Position numbers and translations under genes: made by a program. 14,741 bases of DNA from an uncultured Eubacterium sp. (GTDB taxonomy: Bacteria; Bacillota; Clostridia; Lachnospirales; Lachnospiraceae): the NCBI GenBank assembly GCA_934317205.1, contig CAKREL010000061.1, positions 1 through 14,741 on the forward strand, given 5' to 3'. The notes under the pieces were generated by a model. The model searched no databases. It saw nothing but the letters and a program-made list of their open reading frames with translations, and was not told where the DNA came from. Positions 13,601 to 14,741 of the stretch are shown here, one piece after another. Numbering within the stretch: the first letter of the stretch is position 1; the number at the start of each line of letters is the position of its first letter.

Positions 13601-14741
13601 CTATTCCTCCTCTTTCCTACGCAATATGTCATAAAGTTCTGCTGCATGGTTGTCCTGCTCCGAAACATCTGCCCCGGAAAGAGCACCATTTTCTGCCGCA
13701 GCAAGTTCAATATATAAAACCTGCTTCGGATGCGGCGCAGATTGCATCTCCTGCCCTTCTTCGTCCACGATCCTGCGAACGACTGCCGGAATGTTTCTGC
13801 CATCCGGCTTCATGATTTCAATCTGTTCCCCTACAGAAAATTTATTGCGCTGTTCGATACGGTATAATCCGTCTGCAGTGCATTCCCCTATAATACCCAG
13901 ATATGTGTATTCTTTCACATAAGTGTTGTTATCATAAATCTGAGCATTTTCATCCGGTTTTCCGAAGAAAAATCCGGTTGTAAACTGACGATATGTACAA
14001 TTAGAAATCTGATCCAGATACCAGTCCATATTTTTCTGATATAATTCTGGAGATTCCAGATAATCATCAATTGCTTTTCTATATGTACGAGCTACTGTAG
14101 CCACATACAGTGCGGTCTTCATACGACCTTCAATTTTGAAACTGTCTATTCCACTGTCAATAAGTTCCGGAATATGCTCAATCATGCACAGATCCTTGGA
14201 ATTAAAAATATACGTACCTCGTTCATTTTCATAAACAGGCATATACTCACCAGGTCTTGTTTCTTCTACAATAGCATACTTCCAGCGACATGGATGCGTA
14301 CATGCCCCACGATTTGCATCACGACCAGTAAAAAAATTAGACAATAAACAGCGTCCTGAATAAGAAATACACATTGCTCCATGGATAAATGTCTCCATCT
14401 CTAAATCTGCCGGTGCCTTTTCCCTGATTGTCTTCAGTTCTTCCATAGACAGTTCTCTGGCTGTTACTACACGGCGTGCGCCGAGCTGATGCCAGAACTG
14501 ATATGTCCCATAGTTTGTATTGTTAGCCTGTGTACTGATATGAATATCAATCTCCGGGCAGACTTCTCTGGCAATCATAAAGACGCCAGGATCTGAAATA
14601 ATCAGTGCATCTGGTCTAATTTCTTTTAATTCTTCAAAATAAGTTCTTACTCCGCTCAGATCATCGTTATGAGCCAGAATATTTGCTGTGATATATACTT
14701 TTACATCATGAGCATGTGCAAATGCGATTCCTTCCTGAATC
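13601..14741 (-). CDS. U32 family protein (peptidase U32 / RNA hydroxylation type), 5' partial
   Basis: The frame is open from the right edge of the window to a TAG at 13601-13603, 379 visible residues. The ATG at 14578 is internal: the 54 upstream codons (beginning I-Q-E-G-I-A-F-A) continue the conserved TIM-barrel with VYITANILAHN and PDALIISDPGVF. About 40 residues are probably missing. The family signature ETFIHGAMCISYSGRC is at about 116-131. Cysteines at visible residues 124, 131, 147 and 185 have the spacing of the [4Fe-4S] ligands in U32 proteins such as UbiU. The C-terminal beta-domain of U32 proteins (about 278-350, YLGIIGEC to KQVLYIEL) is present. Members hydroxylate tRNA or 23S rRNA bases; which applies here is not decided. 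The lactonase gene follows 2 bases later. Confidence 0.9.
   Translation of the reverse strand, partial: IQEGIAFAHAHDVKVYITANILAHNDDLSGVRTYFEELKEIRPDALIISDPGVFMIAREVCPEIDIHISTQANNTNYGTYQFWHQLGARRVVTARELSMEELKTIREKAPADLEMETFIHGAMCISYSGRCLLSNFFTGRDANRGACTHPCRWKYAIVEETRPGEYMPVYENERGTYIFNSKDLCMIEHIPELIDSGIDSFKIEGRMKTALYVATVARTYRKAIDDYLESPELYQKNMDWYLDQISNCTYRQFTTGFFFGKPDENAQIYDNNTYVKEYTYLGIIGECTADGLYRIEQRNKFSVGEQIEIMKPDGRNIPAVVRRIVDEEGQEMQSAPHPKQVLYIELAAAENGALSGADVSEQDNHAAELYDILRRKEEE

Noticed and set aside
13601-14578. ATG at 14578 as the start of the U32 gene
   Set aside because: The frame stays open to the window edge and the upstream residues continue the conserved barrel, so this Met is internal.

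Overview
The window reads as chromosomal DNA of a low-to-mid GC anaerobic Firmicute, most likely a gut-type member of the Lachnospiraceae (Clostridia). The basis is the AT-rich purine-heavy ribosome binding sites, the serC-serA-DUF1015 and tgt-yajC gene pairs, a short clostridial-type SerA, and an IlvD that looks like the oxygen-labile [4Fe-4S] kind. Genus and species cannot be fixed from the sequence alone. No tRNA, rRNA, CRISPR array, insertion sequence, prophage or defence gene was seen; the content is core metabolism.

Layout, left to right. Positions 1-248 are AT-rich and hold the probable first codons of a leftward gene running off the edge, with a weak promoter. Leftward genes then follow: an MscS-type channel (249-1148) and a DUF1015 protein (1176-2417, start corrected by its ribosome binding site). 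A strong intrinsic terminator (2488-2531) separates these from serA (2545-3708) and serC (3782-4867). Upstream of serC is a 150-base structured leader (about 4868-5005). Further upstream are the branched-chain amino acid genes ilvB (5024-6703), ilvD (6740-8407) and leuB (8426-9526). A composite terminator/promoter/minigene segment (9547-9600) separates leuB from yajC (9625-9936) and tgt (10074-11204). On the plus strand, aroC (11312-12412) diverges from tgt through two interlocking promoters. A bidirectional terminator (12450-12488) lies between aroC and a convergent leftward pair: a beta-propeller lactonase-like gene (12543-13598) and a U32-family gene (13601 to beyond 14741, so 5' truncated by the window).

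How the genes work together. LeuB, IlvD and IlvB are three steps of leucine/valine/isoleucine synthesis; ilvN, ilvC, leuA and leuCD are not here. SerC and SerA make O-phosphoserine from 3-phosphoglycerate; no serB phosphatase is in the window, and the adjacent DUF1015 protein is a candidate for a phosphoserine/serine-linked role. Because there is no terminator between ilvB and serC, the two pathways may share transcripts. Tgt (queuosine tRNA modification), YajC (SecDF-associated) and AroC (chorismate) are housekeeping genes.

The most interesting item is the serC leader. It folds into a nested hairpin containing a T-box-like core (GGTGGCAC on the minus strand) whose variable base fits the serine tRNA discriminator. 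One arm of the same hairpin can instead pair over 8 bases with the serC Shine-Dalgarno sequence. There is no room for a normal T-box stem I, so this is either a degenerate T-box or an unrecognised translational switch. All structure statements come from hand pairing, not from a folding program or alignment.
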